Shown piece by piece: positions 23,848-35,487 of a DNA stretch of 64,000 nt. This DNA comes from Diogma glabrata (taxonomy: Eukaryota; Arthropoda; Insecta; Diptera; Cylindrotomidae): positions 117,159,166 through 117,223,165 of the forward strand of contig OY856187.1 of the NCBI GenBank assembly GCA_963693315.1, given 5' to 3'. Under the pieces are notes generated by a model, which worked only from the letters and a program-made list of their open reading frames with translations, was not told the origin of the DNA and searched no databases. The position numbers and the translations under genes are program-made. The stretch's first letter is position 1; every line of letters begins with the position of its first letter.

Positions 23848-25682
23848 GGGCTGATTGTATGAACAAGGATGGAAAGAAAATAATCCGAGAATAAAGTTAT
23901 ATCTTCATCCGCGAATTTTATTTTTCGTCGATTGTATGAACACCCCATACAAGGTTGTACAACTGGTCCAGTGATGGTCCATTACTGGCAGTCAGTAATG
24001 CAGCAATGGGTGAGTACTGGCAACCACGACATGCCATTAACATACATAATTTTGCTGGATGATAACTTCGGACAATAAATGACTGCCATTCATGGGCCAG
24101 AGAAAAAACAACAGCAATGGCCCATTCAAGATTGTACAGTTGGCCTTGTAACGGACCAATAATGATGACCAGTATTGTAGTAATGGCCAAGTGCTGGCAA
24201 CCATGACTGTGAAATTAAAAAAATATAAAATATGTAAATTTAAATAAATTAAATACAAAATAATTTAAAATAAAATAAAAATGAAGGAAAAAAATTCAAA
24301 ACTTCCCATACACAGCTGGTTCAGTAATGATCCACATTGTAACGGACCAATAATGATAACTAGTAATGCAACAATGGCCGAGTACTGGCAACCATGATTC
24401 GGCCATTAAAAAAAATATAAAATAATGAATGGGTTTTTTTGTGAACAATTAAGCTTAAGTACATATTGGAAATCACTTGAATTTTGCAATTCGAAATAAT
24501 TTTTCATTTTCTCTAAAATTCCTTTGGAAAATTTTTTTTGTGTTTCGTGTCAGGATTCGAACTACATTCATCAGAGACACATGTTTAAATCCCGTGTGTC
24601 TTACACAACTTAGCCAAAGCGGCGATGACGACACATATTTTAATTTTGATGTTCAGATAATTTCTAAATTGAAACTTCATCATTTTTCATATTTACTTAA
24701 GTTGAATCTTTCATCTATGATTACATATTGGAAATTGCGTTTCTTTCGGATTTTTTTAATATTTTCATATGTAAATTTAAATAAATTATTTACAAAATAA
24801 TTAAAATAAAATAGAAATAAAAAATTTTTTTTTAAACATATACCAATCTTTGCATATTATCATAGTCTTTCAGCCGAGAAGCCATAACAAAACTATATGT
24901 GAAATTTTTCAAACTATATATTTCTTAAACGGATAATAGTCGAGTGAAATTTAAAAAAAATGATATATATCGGCAAATTCATGGCTGCAGTACAATAGCC
25001 AATTAATGTTAACCATTAACGGGCCATTAATTGGCCATTTAATGTAAAATGCCAGTACATTTTCTATAAACTATAGATCGGCCGATTCATGGTTTCAGTA
25101 ATGAACCAATAAAAATTGCCAAGTACTGTTTACCTTTCATGGGCCAATGCATGGCTTTCAAAGTTAACTATAAGGTAACAATATACAGGCTCTTTTCTGT
25201 TAACCATAGAACGGCCGATGAATGGTTCTAGTACTGGCCCAATAACAATAGCCAAGTACTGTTAACCGTTAATGGGCCAGTGCTTGGCCGTATGTCAGTG
25301 TCTGACAAGCCCTGCTTGGGACGGATTGAATTTTTTATATTTTTGTTTTTATTGCAATTTTATAGTAGTATTATTATAAGTTGCAATACTTTTTCTTTTC
25401 TATTGAATAAATTTAATTATAAATTAAAAACAGTTATTTAAAAAATTAAATGAATTATATTAAAATTATATTAAACATATAATTTATTTTACTGTTAATT
25501 AAACAAATTTTAGAAACGCACAAATTTAAGTTAAAAAATAGCCACAAATTCAAAACAAAATTATTTTGCTATGCGCATGTCAAGAAAAAAAAACAAATTC
25601 TATCGTGATTCATACAAACCAAACGACGTTAAGTATATTCGAGGATATAATATCTTCTATTTATCCGTTCATACAATCGGCC
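23848..25682. mobile_element. Inverted-repeat element with motif-rich arms (family 1)
   Basis: The termini read GGGCTGATTGTATGAAC (23848) and, inverted at the right, GGCCGATTGTATGAAC (25682). A 4-bp TSD, TCTA, flanks both ends (23844-23847 and 25683-25686). Inside, 23940-24420 and 24985-25320 are built from recurring words such as CCAGTACTGGC, ATGGGCCA, AATGGCC and GAGTACTGGCAACCA. Between them, 24835-24960 closely matches the core of the element at 51780-51930 (CATAGTCTTTCAGCCGAGAA). The inner right edge CTGCTTGGG (25312-25320) equals the terminus of that element. A SINE-like copy sits at 24441-24760. There is no transposase. A partial relative is at 41395-41680. Confidence 0.7.
24441..24760 (-). 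mobile_element. tRNA-related SINE-like repeat
   Basis: This reverse-oriented copy is close in sequence to the unit at 57451-57994. The reverse strand carries TTGGCTAAGTTGTGTAAGAC (box A-like, near 24612) and TAGTTCGAATCCTGACACG (box B, near 24555). It lies inside the family 1 inverted-repeat element. The forward ORF of 107 aa across it recurs only because the DNA repeats. Confidence 0.75.
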
Positions 25683-25686
25683 TCTA

Positions 25687-28198
25687 ATGTTAAAAATGTC
25701 TAGGTTAAACATTGTCTGGGGTTTGCGACAAGCATAAAGTAAACATTTAGTATTCGTGAAGGCACAATATTTCGCGTTGTAAATGGTGATGAAAGTGTTT
25801 ATTGTTGTATATAATGATGATAATTATGTGTTTGTTGTTCTCAAATGTATAATGATGATAAAACTATTCATGATATTAATTAACAGCGAATATTGAACTA
25901 CTTTTACTGTCTCAATTTCGGGTTTATTAATATTACAAATGATATAACATTAATAAATTTTTCATCGAGCCAACGAAAAGTAGAATATGTATCTTAGACT
26001 ACAGAATTGTATGTTATACTACAGCCTGTGTAACTACATAATTCAGGTCGAGTTGCGAAAGCGCTTTAAAGATTTTACAAGTTCTCCAGAAGTCCCGTTA
26101 GTCACTTGAAAAAAAAATTTTGGAAAAAATTACTATAGGTAGGAGGAGGAATCTTATCAATCATTGCGGATGTCAAAAAAATAATGAATGTGTCAAATAA
26201 ATTTGTGCAAAGGTTTGTAAATTGTACAAACTTTTAACTTATTTTCGTTATAATAATACTTAAAATAACAATAATAATTTCAATAGTACTAAAAATTATA
26301 ATATTAATTTTTCTTTTAAAAAGAGAGAGAACTTCTGTCTTTATCGACTTGTTTATTTTAATGTTTTGTTTTAGTCTCTTTTTTTCACAGAGTTCCGGAT
26401 TCTAGGTCAAAATCTTTTTTATTATAGGTTTTAAATATTAATTTAAAACACTATTTGTTATTTTTTAAGGCTTTATTTGCGCAATATTTCGAAAATCTTT
26501 TGTTTTCTTCTTCAGGCTTTTTGGTCTATGAAATGAAAAATTTAGTTTTAGTTTAAACGAACATTCTGTTAGAGTTTGAGTGCTATTTTCTAAGGTTTAA
26601 AAAGGTTGAGCTTGAAAACAAAATAAGAAAAAATTTTTTTATATACAATTTAAAAAAGCTTAAAATTAGTTAAAAAATTTTTTTTATAGAAACATAAAAA
26701 CTAAAAAATTTTTTTAAACATTAAATCGGATGGTACTTACATAATTTTTAATTTTCACAATTTATAACACATTATTGTTTTTTGTTTGAGACAAACTGTT
26801 TAAACGTTAATAATTAAAATTTCTTTTAGGTAATGTTTTGTATATTCTTTTTATGTAGAGAGATTGGGATTTTTTGAGAATTTATATTTTATTTTAGGAG
26901 TATTAATCACTTATTAATTAATATTTAAAACCTATAATATAATATTAATGATGATTGATTAATTTTTGGTTACTTGATTGTTTATTGATTCTTTTACTGT
27001 CGGGAACACCAATTTGAAGCTTGAAGTTTGTAACGTCGGTTCCGGCATTATTTCAGTTTATTATATTAAAGTGTAATAAAGAGCTTTCTCATTGGCGAAC
27101 CAATGAGAATGGCATAGCAGGATGCGTACCTGGAGTTATTTAACGCCTTAACGACTAAAGCTCAGCCATCGTGGATTTGATAGATTTTTACCTGCCGCTT
27201 CAACACAAATGCAGAAATGTACGCAATTTACGTGAATAAACAGAAGTAGAAACAAAACTAATGGAAAAATGAAACTCTGGCGATTTTTTTTGCGAAAGAA
27301 CCACGATCAGCACGTCCAACCCCCACAATCATTCCCATACGCCCACACACTCACGCTTCATACATGCTAACATTCATCCACACACTCAGACTGCGAAGCA
27401 AGACAATTAAGCTCAAAGACCCACAGCAAGTACCGCAAGTGGTAGTAATCAAAATTAAGTTGTATTGCTGTCATCTGATCAATATGATACAGCTTGTACA
27501 CCACTGCCATTACTGGTAAACCGAGAATCAATTCTTAGAGCACGGGAGCACGTCACACGCTATATTGAAAGTCTTTATTATTTATTTCCCTTTGTCTTTA
27601 TTAATAACATTTTCAAAAAAAATTTTTTGAAACCATACGAAAGTACCAAAAAAAATTATTTACAGCTCCAAAAAAAACTAGAATTTTATTTGTAGGTTAA
27701 ATAAATATTACAAAACCAATTTAATTAAATACCTGTAGATTACAGGTGGTTAATGTATAATACGGTTAGTAAATTTAAAACATCACAAGAATTTGTTTTT
27801 TTTTGTTTGTTTGGGATTGATTTTGAATGAAAATATAAATTAATAAATTTAGATAATATAATTTAATATAATAAATAAAGGTATTCGGAAAACGAGATGT
27901 TACCTCAGAGCAAAAATATTTCGATTACAATCATCTCCAAATTAGACTGAATGTGTCTCGCTACACGCACCGCCAACTCACACACACACACACGCATCGA
28001 CAAGCACGCCCCCATTCAATCACTTGTACACCCTTTCACGCGCATTCACACTTCTTAATTAAAAAAGGTACAAGAAAGATAATTTAAATTCACTCACCCC
28101 ATGTTTACATCCTCCAGGCCCCAAAGTCGTAAGGTCTTAGCCCTCCATCAGCCTTGAATCAACCCACAGGTAAAGTATGATTCGTGAATCGGCATAAA
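25687..28198. other. Unannotated DNA with two CA-rich patches and one tight hairpin
   Basis: 26141-26180 shares about 34 bp (around CATTGCGGATGTCAAAAAAA) with the solo LTR at 36490-36524, so it may be an LTR scrap. 27086-27109 is a perfect 10-bp stem with loop CGAA. CA-rich stretches with CACACAC runs lie at 27300-27400 and 27950-28050. No gene is recognised. Confidence 0.4.
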
Positions 28199-28740
28199 TC
28201 AGCTGACTGGTTGTATAAAAAAAATGGTACCAATATGATGTAACCGTTGCGACGCAATAGCTAGGCGATTGACGAGCAATTGATTCAAAATACTAGGTAA
28301 GTGTTGATATAAATAAGATGTACCAGTTGAAAAAAAAATCCGAGAAAGTTGCGTAGCAATAGCTAAGCGATTGATGTGAAAAATGGTACAAATCAATGTT
28401 GATATGAATACGTTGTATATTGCGCTGCAATAACTCAGCGATTGTTGACAATTTGATATCAATACGATGTATAAGCTGATATAAATACGTTGCATAAAAT
28501 TGATATAAATATAGTATAACTACGATGTAAAAATTGTATAAATAACTGTTGATATAAATACGTTGTATATTGTGCTGCAATCACTCAGCGATTGATGATA
28601 AGTGGATAAAAATGCGAGGTAAACATTGATATAAACCCGTTGTATAAAAATTTGGTGTAAATATAATATGAATGTTGCGTTGAAATAATGTATGAATGTT
28701 GCACCAAAAGTAGCGCCGCAATAGCTAAACGAATGGTGTA
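28199..28740 (+). repeat. Irregular array of two interleaved motifs
   Basis: Motif 1, approximately TTGCGNNGCAATARCTNAGC followed by GATTGATG, occurs five times, near 28248, 28350, 28420, 28567 and 28703. Motif 2, TTGATATAAATACGTTGTAT-like, occurs about eight times between the copies. Spacing is uneven (about 70-147 bp), so this is not a simple tandem repeat. TTGCGNCGCAA is itself a palindrome. The three overlapping reverse ORFs of 95-104 aa are a consequence of the repetition. The function is unknown. Confidence 0.6.
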
Positions 28741-31416
28741 TTAATGATGAAACTATTGTCCCACTGTGGCACCATGAATAATAGGTGATCGTTGAAAAAA
28801 ATTTGCAGTGATAGGTTGTAGACGTAATATCCAAATATAATGGCTTGGTTGTAATTCATACAAATGCACAAAAAAACGTCCGGAACATACAGTGAGGAGC
28901 GAAGGTCAAGTTTTGAATGACCTCAATGTATAGAGATGATTAATTTGGTGTGTTCATCATATATTGTTACATATATTTTATATACTTCGCCCCTTGGCCG
29001 CACCAAACCGTTACTCAATACAAGTTCAAAGTTACACAACACTTTAAATTTTACTAGATATAGATTTTTATTTTGTTTGGGTTTTTGTTTTTTTTATTTA
29101 TTTTACATATTTATAAATTTTATCTGAATCGCACTAGTGCATTGGACTATATAAATAATTTTTTTTTTTGACTTTGTTTGAATTAACATCACTAATAAAT
29201 AAATAAATTTTGCTAGACACAGACTTTAATTTTTACAAATAAATATGTAGGTTTTTATTTATAGGTAGCACGGTATAGTTGTATAAGCACGACTTGAATC
29301 AACTATAATGAAGTGGCACTATCGTATTTCACTATCAACTTTCTAAATGGCGTCGTAGTGGAATATATATATGTATATATGTTGGACGGTTGATATTATG
29401 TCAAGAAAATTGGGTTTTCTATCCTGAATCTATTAACCATGGCTAGCATTTATCACAGATAATGGTTCGAACGCCATTTTTTCCTTTAATCTTCGACACA
29501 GTAGTTTAATTATGCCACCCACTATTAGGAGTATAATTGAAAAATAATGACTTACAGGTTGGTTCAGATAACCAGCAATAATCCCAACAATATGTATCTC
29601 GTTCGTTCAAAGGATTCGATCCGCTTCCCAAGGTCCACTTCCTAATATATCAGATGTTTTTATTTTATTTTCTGCGATCCACCATTTAAATCAACCGCAA
29701 ACGTCAAAAAAGCAACACACCACAAAACATATAGCAAAAAAATAATATATCAGACTGAGAGACAGAAGATTGTATAGTCCTCTCTTTTATAGTAATTTTA
29801 ATATCGAAAATTTCGCTACCAATTTCGTAGTAGGGGAAATAATGTCAGTACATTTTCTGTTTTAAAACAATTACTGATTGTGATTTTGCAGTAAATAAAA
29901 ATTATGATGATTAAGTACCACAAAACAATAAATTACAAACGTATTACAGTCCAATCCAGATTCATAACGGAAAGTGAAGTTGTTAATAATAACTATATAA
30001 TAAATATAATATCTTTTTAAAGACAATGACAAAACTGATGGTAGAATAATAGTTTTTATATATTGAGACGTTTGTACAAATGTGCACAGCTGTTTGAGGT
30101 TTGAAAACGTTTTAGAGCAACTACGGTGAAGGTCCGGAGAATTAAAATTTTGGTAGGACGGTGAAATAACCTTGGTGAAAACGCAGTGTGAACCAATAAT
30201 AGGATATTGTAAAGGTAAAGTTATTGTTAATGGTTTTATGCTAAGAATAAATTTATGTAACGGAAACTATATAAAAATATGACTATAGATTGTGGACGAA
30301 TGAGAAACTATTATGAACTACGTGTGGTAAGCAAAATTGTGAATTATGAGAAAACCGACACTACATAAATCTGAAACCCTACCGCTCTACGATATCATAC
30401 TCCAGTCTACATAACAAAAGTAATCCATGTCAACAAACATAAAAACATTTATTTGTGCAGTGCTACAGGTCCATGAACTGATTTTTAAAATATTCTTAGT
30501 TAACTGCTTTGTTGCGTCACACAAGCAGTAATACATATTTCATATCTTCATAAATAATAAACACCTTGTTATGTAAACTTTTTGTCATAATTTTATATTC
30601 ATAAAGGATCAATAAACGCTGTTTATTAAATTTTATAACCAAATTATTTATGAAATCTATAAGTTTTTCATAAATAATACGATGTAGTTAATAGATTATT
30701 TAATATTTATTTTTCATAAATAATAATGAAGTTAATAAACGTATTTCTGAAAGTATGAACAGAATTATAAAATTTTCAATCAAAATTCATAAATGAATTC
30801 GTGAAATTTTTAAATATAAAGTTATATTAATTGATATTGAATTTATAAATATAAAGTTATGTTAATAACAATTTGCTCAATACCTCATAAACTTCTATTT
30901 ATAAGAATAATAAATGACATTTATTAACGCCAACTCGTTAACCAATTCGTAGATTTAATGTAATTTTTTATGCATATTGTAACTTTTTTTTCAGTCATAT
31001 AATACGGTTGTTCAAATTTGTAAAAAGGAGAATATTTTCTCGTTTGACTAGAATTGTTTTTTGAGATGATATGGCGTTATATTGAGATGATATGGCGAAA
31101 TTTTAAATTTGTGTGCGATAAAAAATATAATTAAAAAGAAACAGTTAGACAATCTAGATTCTAGCTTTAAACACTCGATCGACACATTATATTAATTTTA
31201 ATCTAACGATAAGTTGTCAACATAGCAAACAGATAACTATCGTTTTCAATAAAGTATTTCATTATAAAGTTTATTAATTAATTGTGTTGCTAATCAAAAT
31301 TGGTAGGAAATAATATCTGGATATGATGTACATTATTATGATGGGCCTACCATTGTCGGTATAATATTTTGTTGACAAAATGTTGTATCCGAAAGAAGAT
31401 AATGCAAATGAGATAC
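28741..31416. other. Unannotated AT-rich DNA
   Basis: ATATATATGTATATATG lies at about 29367. 30580-30920 is rich in TTCATAAATAATAA-type words. An 18-bp tandem duplication around TTGAGATGATATGGCG lies near 31060-31095. No gene is recognised. Confidence 0.35.
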
Positions 31417-31440
31417 TGTGACGATTCTACATAAACGCAA

Positions 31441-31485
<45 letters not shown>

Positions 31486-31489
31486 GCGT

Positions 31490-32632
31490 TCATGCTCCAT
31501 GTAGGAGCGTTGCCAGGCTAATCAGCTTTGAATATTCACCACGGTCATTCGCAACAGCGACATAATTACCATGGCAGCCGATTTTTTTAAGGTAGTTTAT
31601 TACGTCAGTCTCCCATTGTAGTCGTGGTCTTCCTCGCGGTCTACCACTCCCTGGGGTACTAACGTACATTTTTCTAATCATTCCAGATTGTGAATCGGCT
31701 CGTAGAACATGCCCAAACCAAGCAATCCTGTTAGAACGGATACAACCTATTATATCAGGACCCTCAAGGAGGTCTCTGATCTCAAAGTTATACCGGGTTC
31801 TATACTCTCCATCGTCTGTCTTAAGTGGACCAAAAATGTAGCGTAGGATCTTACGCTCAAATACAGATAAATGCGATTCGTCATTTTGTGTAAGGGTCCA
31901 CGTTTGTGACCCATACGTCACAACCGGTCTAATCAATGTCTTGTATAACTTGAGCTTGGTGTTAGTTGATACATACGGTGATCCAAGGAGAGGTTTAATT
32001 GAGTAGAAAATTATATTACCTGCAGCGATTCGAGCTTTGATATCTGTAAGTATGCTGTTGTTTGAGTCAAGCATTGATCCCAAATATTTAAAAGATTCAA
32101 CTTCCTCAATTCGTTCATCGCCGCACATCAAATCTTTCTTCTCAGCCTCCCTTGAAACATTCATATGTTTGGTTTTATTGTAGTTAATTTGCAGACCAAT
32201 TTTTTTAGCACCACTCTCAAGCGACATGAAAGTCTCACTCATAACAGCTTCACTTCGGCCGAGGATGACAACATCATCAGCATAAGCAATCATCTGTACT
32301 GAGTTTATTGACAAGATATTGTTATTAGTCTGTAGTTTCTTTTGACGGCACACATATTCCAAGTTTAGATTAAAAAGTATAGGAGAGATAGCATCACCTT
32401 GTCTTAATCCGGAGTCGACTTTAAAAATTTTTGATATTTCGTTCTCTACTCGCACACAGCATTGACAGTTCTGTACTGTCATTTTGCATAGTGATACCAG
32501 TTTACCAGGAATTCCCATTGACACCAGAGCAGACCATAGAGTCTCTCGTTCGAGAGAGTCGTAGGCCTGCCTGAAATCAATGAAAAGTTGGTGCACAGGT
32601 ATGTTGAACTCTCGACACTTTTCCAAAATCAT
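31490..32632 (-). CDS. Reverse transcriptase, non-LTR retrotransposon (RTE-like), C-terminal part
   Basis: This 380-codon open frame is the catalytic part of a LINE reverse transcriptase, which makes cDNA at a nicked target site. Motif A is LFIDFRQAYDSLERETLW (residues about 16-33), motif B is SGLRQGDAISPILFNLNLEY (about 74-93), and motif C is MIAYADDVVIL (about 113-123) with the catalytic YADD intact. A thumb region follows with FKYLGSM, then LYKTLIRPVVTYGSQTW and a C-terminal ...RIAWFGHVLRA...GRPRGRPRLQWETDV tail typical of RTE-like and related clades. The frame continues upstream past one stop codon, so the ATG used here is probably not a natural start. Clade assignment is moderate; family identity is firm. 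Confidence 0.9.
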   Translation of the reverse strand: MILEKCREFNIPVHQLFIDFRQAYDSLERETLWSALVSMGIPGKLVSLCKMTVQNCQCCVRVENEISKIFKVDSGLRQGDAISPILFNLNLEYVCRQKKLQTNNNILSINSVQMIAYADDVVILGRSEAVMSETFMSLESGAKKIGLQINYNKTKHMNVSREAEKKDLMCGDERIEEVESFKYLGSMLDSNNSILTDIKARIAAGNIIFYSIKPLLGSPYVSTNTKLKLYKTLIRPVVTYGSQTWTLTQNDESHLSVFERKILRYIFGPLKTDDGEYRTRYNFEIRDLLEGPDIIGCIRSNRIAWFGHVLRADSQSGMIRKMYVSTPGSGRPRGRPRLQWETDVINYLKKIGCHGNYVAVANDRGEYSKLISLATLLHGA

Positions 32633-32662
32633 CCTTATCGAGAAAAGTGCATCGGTGGTACC

Positions 32663-33003
32663 TCAGCCCCGCCGGAAGCCACACTGATATTCTCCAAAAA
32701 GTTGTTCAGCAAAAGGATTGATTTTGGATAGCAAAATGTAGGAAAAGATCTTATATGCTGTGCAGAGGAGAGCGATTCCTCTGTAGTTTGCACATTGTAG
32801 GCGATTACCTTTTTTATGGATTGGTATCAGCATAGCTGTGTTCCAGTCCTGTGGCATGGTTTCAGTCCTCCAGATCATTTGAACAAGTTCAAACAATCTT
32901 GAGGATAGAGTTTCGCCACCATGTACAATCATTTCGGATGTTATATCGTCGATACCAGGTGCTTTATTGCATTTTAATTTTGACAGCGCCGCATCGAATT
33001 CCG
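32663..33003 (-). pseudogene. RT N-terminal part, separated by a single nonsense codon
   Basis: In the same frame as the downstream 380-codon ORF, this reads KLKCNKAPGIDDITSEMI, then W..TMPQDWNTAMLIPIHKKG, then NYRGIALLCTAYKI, and ends GEYQCGFRRG before TGA at 32663-32665. These are RT motifs 0 to 2a of non-LTR elements. The stop lies where relatives carry an arginine or glycine-rich GFRRGR.TTDAL-type stretch, consistent with one CGA to TGA change. The rest of the ORF, including any endonuclease domain, is missing by 5' truncation. Confidence 0.85.
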
Positions 33004-33672
33004 AAACGCAATGAAATACAAAACATAAACTTCAATTTTCGATGCACAATATTTCAAAAACAAAATCAAAGTCACATTCTTTTCCTAGAAAAGGTGTTAA
33101 CAACCTTTCCTAGAACAGGTGTTAACAACCCTCCCGCAGGAGGGATCGATTTTGATCGATTATGATCAATGTTGATCTACGGGTCTGACTACCCTGCGTA
33201 CTCCAGTCCCTGCCATTGACATATGAGTTAGCGTGAGATATCACATACCACTGGCAATGGCAGGAGATGTCATTAGCCAAGATGATATCTTAGGGTGCTG
33301 GGGGACGAACTTTAATTAGTCAACGACAGCACTTCCAGTCTTAGCTGGGCAGCGTTCCGTAGCGGTACCGCTCATTAGCTCTTCCGAGGAATCGGACTAA
33401 CACGTAGTTATGTATGGGCTTTGTGCCTCGATTGAGGTGGTGGGCGGTGCGTCTGGGGTGCGCTGCATCAGCTGGATTATTGGCATTTAGTTTTGTTTTG
33501 TTTTCTGCAAATTTCTCACAATTTGTTTTTCACTTATTGTTTTGTTATTGTTTCTTCATCTTATCATGAAATATTGGCATATGTCATATTTTGTAGTATG
33601 ATAGGATTTTTTACTTAGTTATGCATTTTAAAATAAAACATAAGAAAATAAAATAAACATTTTGATATATAT

Positions 33673-35487
33673 ATGGCAGTACAACCGAAAAAAAATAAGT
33701 CTGCAAGTGGTAAAGCAAATTTGCGCAATCCACCCGCACATAAAGCGGCATGTCCACGGAATTTGCAGGGACAAAACATATATGAATCAATAAAAAATTT
33801 TAAAATAAATGTTCAAAACATCTGCGGATTGAACGCTAACCAGGACCAAGTGCAACATCATCTTGAGCACGACAAACTGAACATTCTATTCCTTACAGAA
33901 ACACAAGTTTCTGAAAATTTTCTCTTTATAGAATCGCTTAATTCCAAATATAGGCTCGAATCAGCTTTCAAACTCCATCAGGGCGTATGCGCATTCATTC
34001 ATGAGAGTGTTGCGTACACGCGCTTTCCAAATTTTGAACTACAAGGTGACGGCTTCAATACAATGGTTTTAAAGATTTGTCTTCCAGAAATGACTTTTTT
34101 TACAATAGCTTTATACCGGTCCCCCAACAAACGTAACCCAAACTTTTTTAATATACTGACAAAAATTATGGACGAGATTAGAGCAAAGTCCCCTAACTGT
34201 GAAGTTATCGTTACCGGTGACTTCAACGTCCACAACAAATCATGGTTGGAATTCTCCAAATCGACCGACGATGTTTACAATAGTGGAAAACTGACAGAAA
34301 CTTTTGCCGCGTCTCAGGGCCTATTCCAAATTGTTAAAAGCCCGACTTTCACTCCCCGTAATGGTGGTGATAATAGTTTTCTTTTAGATCTCTATCTTAC
34401 CACAATGCCAGATATTACGAGTGTCGATGTCGCGAAAGGTAGTATTGGAAATTCTGATCATTATTTAATCTCATCAATTATCAAAACTGATTTACTTAAA
34501 ACTACAGCTCCCAAACCCCGTAAAATATATCACTACTCAAAAATGGATAAGAGTGGTCTTCAAAATTTTTTCCATGGTTTCCCTTTCGACCGTCATTGTT
34601 TTTACACTGACAATGTAAATGTTTCTGCTCAAAACTTTACAGAAACCATCCAATTTGCTATCAATAAATTTGTCCCTTTCTCCATAGTAAAACCCAAACA
34701 AAAATACTTGTATTCGAAAGCTGCCAAAACGGCACTTAGAAACAAACGTAGATCATTTAATATTTGGATTCATAACAAAACTCCCACTAATCGATCCCAA
34801 TATCTAAAGGCCAACAAAATATCTAATCAGATTATCTCAAACGAAAAGTCCGAAATTGACAGAGCGAAAGCCTCAAAACTTACGTCTATGTCTGTTTCTG
34901 ACAAGAGTTTCTACAGTGCCATTAATTCTTTAAATTCTGGTACAAAATTTTCTATTCCCCCTATTATTGATGGTGATTTAATCGTCAATGATCCCGCAAG
35001 AAAAGCTAACTTGTTCGCTGAACGCTTTGCTCTGAACTCCACTGTTTTGGAAACTCCTAAAGAAATACCCCAAATCCGGTCTTCAGGAGTTAATATGAAT
35101 GAACTTCACTTCAAACCCAAAATAGTCGCTAAACTTTTAAAGGGGTTAAACATCAACAAAGCATCAGGAATGGACAATATTCCACCCATTATTTTAAAAA
35201 CCTTTTCCAAAGAACTTGCACCAACTTTAACTAAAATATTCTACCAATCCTACAAATCTGGTATATTTCCCTCGTGCTGGAAGTTGGCAAATGTCCAGCC
35301 CGTCCCGAAAAAGGGACCAAAATCCGATATCTCAAATTATAGGCCAATAGCTTTACTATCGGTCCTATCCAAAGTCTATGAGCATTATATTAATACACAT
35401 ATTTCAAAATTTCTGGAAGAAAATCATTTAGTATCCGACAGCCAATACGGTTTTCGAAACAAAAGATCAACTACCACAAAGACCTGA
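33673..35487 (+). CDS. LINE ORF2, endonuclease plus start of reverse transcriptase
   Basis: 604 codons. A short basic N-terminus (residues 1-40) leads straight into an apurinic-type endonuclease/exonuclease/phosphatase domain (about 41-275). Its signatures are NVQNICGLNANQDQV, LNILFLTETQV, VTGDFNVHNKSWL and GNSDHYLISS, the last two holding catalytic Asp/Asn and Asp-His. After a linker, RT motifs 0-2 follow: INKASGMDNIPPIILKTFSK, SGIFPSCWKLANVQPVPKKG and SNYRPIALLSVLSKVYE, ending at SQYGFRNKRSTTTKT. The frame then stops because an internal deletion shifts it. Family context is CR1/Jockey superfamily. The upstream ATG at 33673 is the first in frame after stops. No functional RT is possible without the lost motifs. 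Confidence 0.9.
   Translation: MAVQPKKNKSASGKANLRNPPAHKAACPRNLQGQNIYESIKNFKINVQNICGLNANQDQVQHHLEHDKLNILFLTETQVSENFLFIESLNSKYRLESAFKLHQGVCAFIHESVAYTRFPNFELQGDGFNTMVLKICLPEMTFFTIALYRSPNKRNPNFFNILTKIMDEIRAKSPNCEVIVTGDFNVHNKSWLEFSKSTDDVYNSGKLTETFAASQGLFQIVKSPTFTPRNGGDNSFLLDLYLTTMPDITSVDVAKGSIGNSDHYLISSIIKTDLLKTTAPKPRKIYHYSKMDKSGLQNFFHGFPFDRHCFYTDNVNVSAQNFTETIQFAINKFVPFSIVKPKQKYLYSKAAKTALRNKRRSFNIWIHNKTPTNRSQYLKANKISNQIISNEKSEIDRAKASKLTSMSVSDKSFYSAINSLNSGTKFSIPPIIDGDLIVNDPARKANLFAERFALNSTVLETPKEIPQIRSSGVNMNELHFKPKIVAKLLKGLNINKASGMDNIPPIILKTFSKELAPTLTKIFYQSYKSGIFPSCWKLANVQPVPKKGPKSDISNYRPIALLSVLSKVYEHYINTHISKFLEENHLVSDSQYGFRNKRSTTTKT

Larger units (their letters stand above)
31446..33003 (-). mobile_element. 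5'-truncated RTE-like non-LTR retrotransposon
   Basis: The A-tail appears as poly-T at 31446-31482. The 5' end is truncated at 33003, within the RT domain. A 13-14-bp TSD, AAACGCAATGAAA(T), lies at 31433-31446 and 33004-33017, which proves target-primed insertion into the LTR. The 3' UTR is remarkably short: the TGA stop (31490-31492) is followed by about nine bases (ACGCCTTAA-like) before the A-tail. The related copy at 10131-10894 ends at the same point. Confidence 0.9.

Noticed and set aside
27086..27109. Perfect 10-bp stem with CGAA loop as a terminator
   Set aside because: There is no adjacent gene, and intrinsic terminators of this type are a bacterial feature; this looks eukaryotic.
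28199..28834. Three overlapping reverse ORFs of 95-104 aa
   Set aside because: They occupy different frames of a repetitive array and show no domain.
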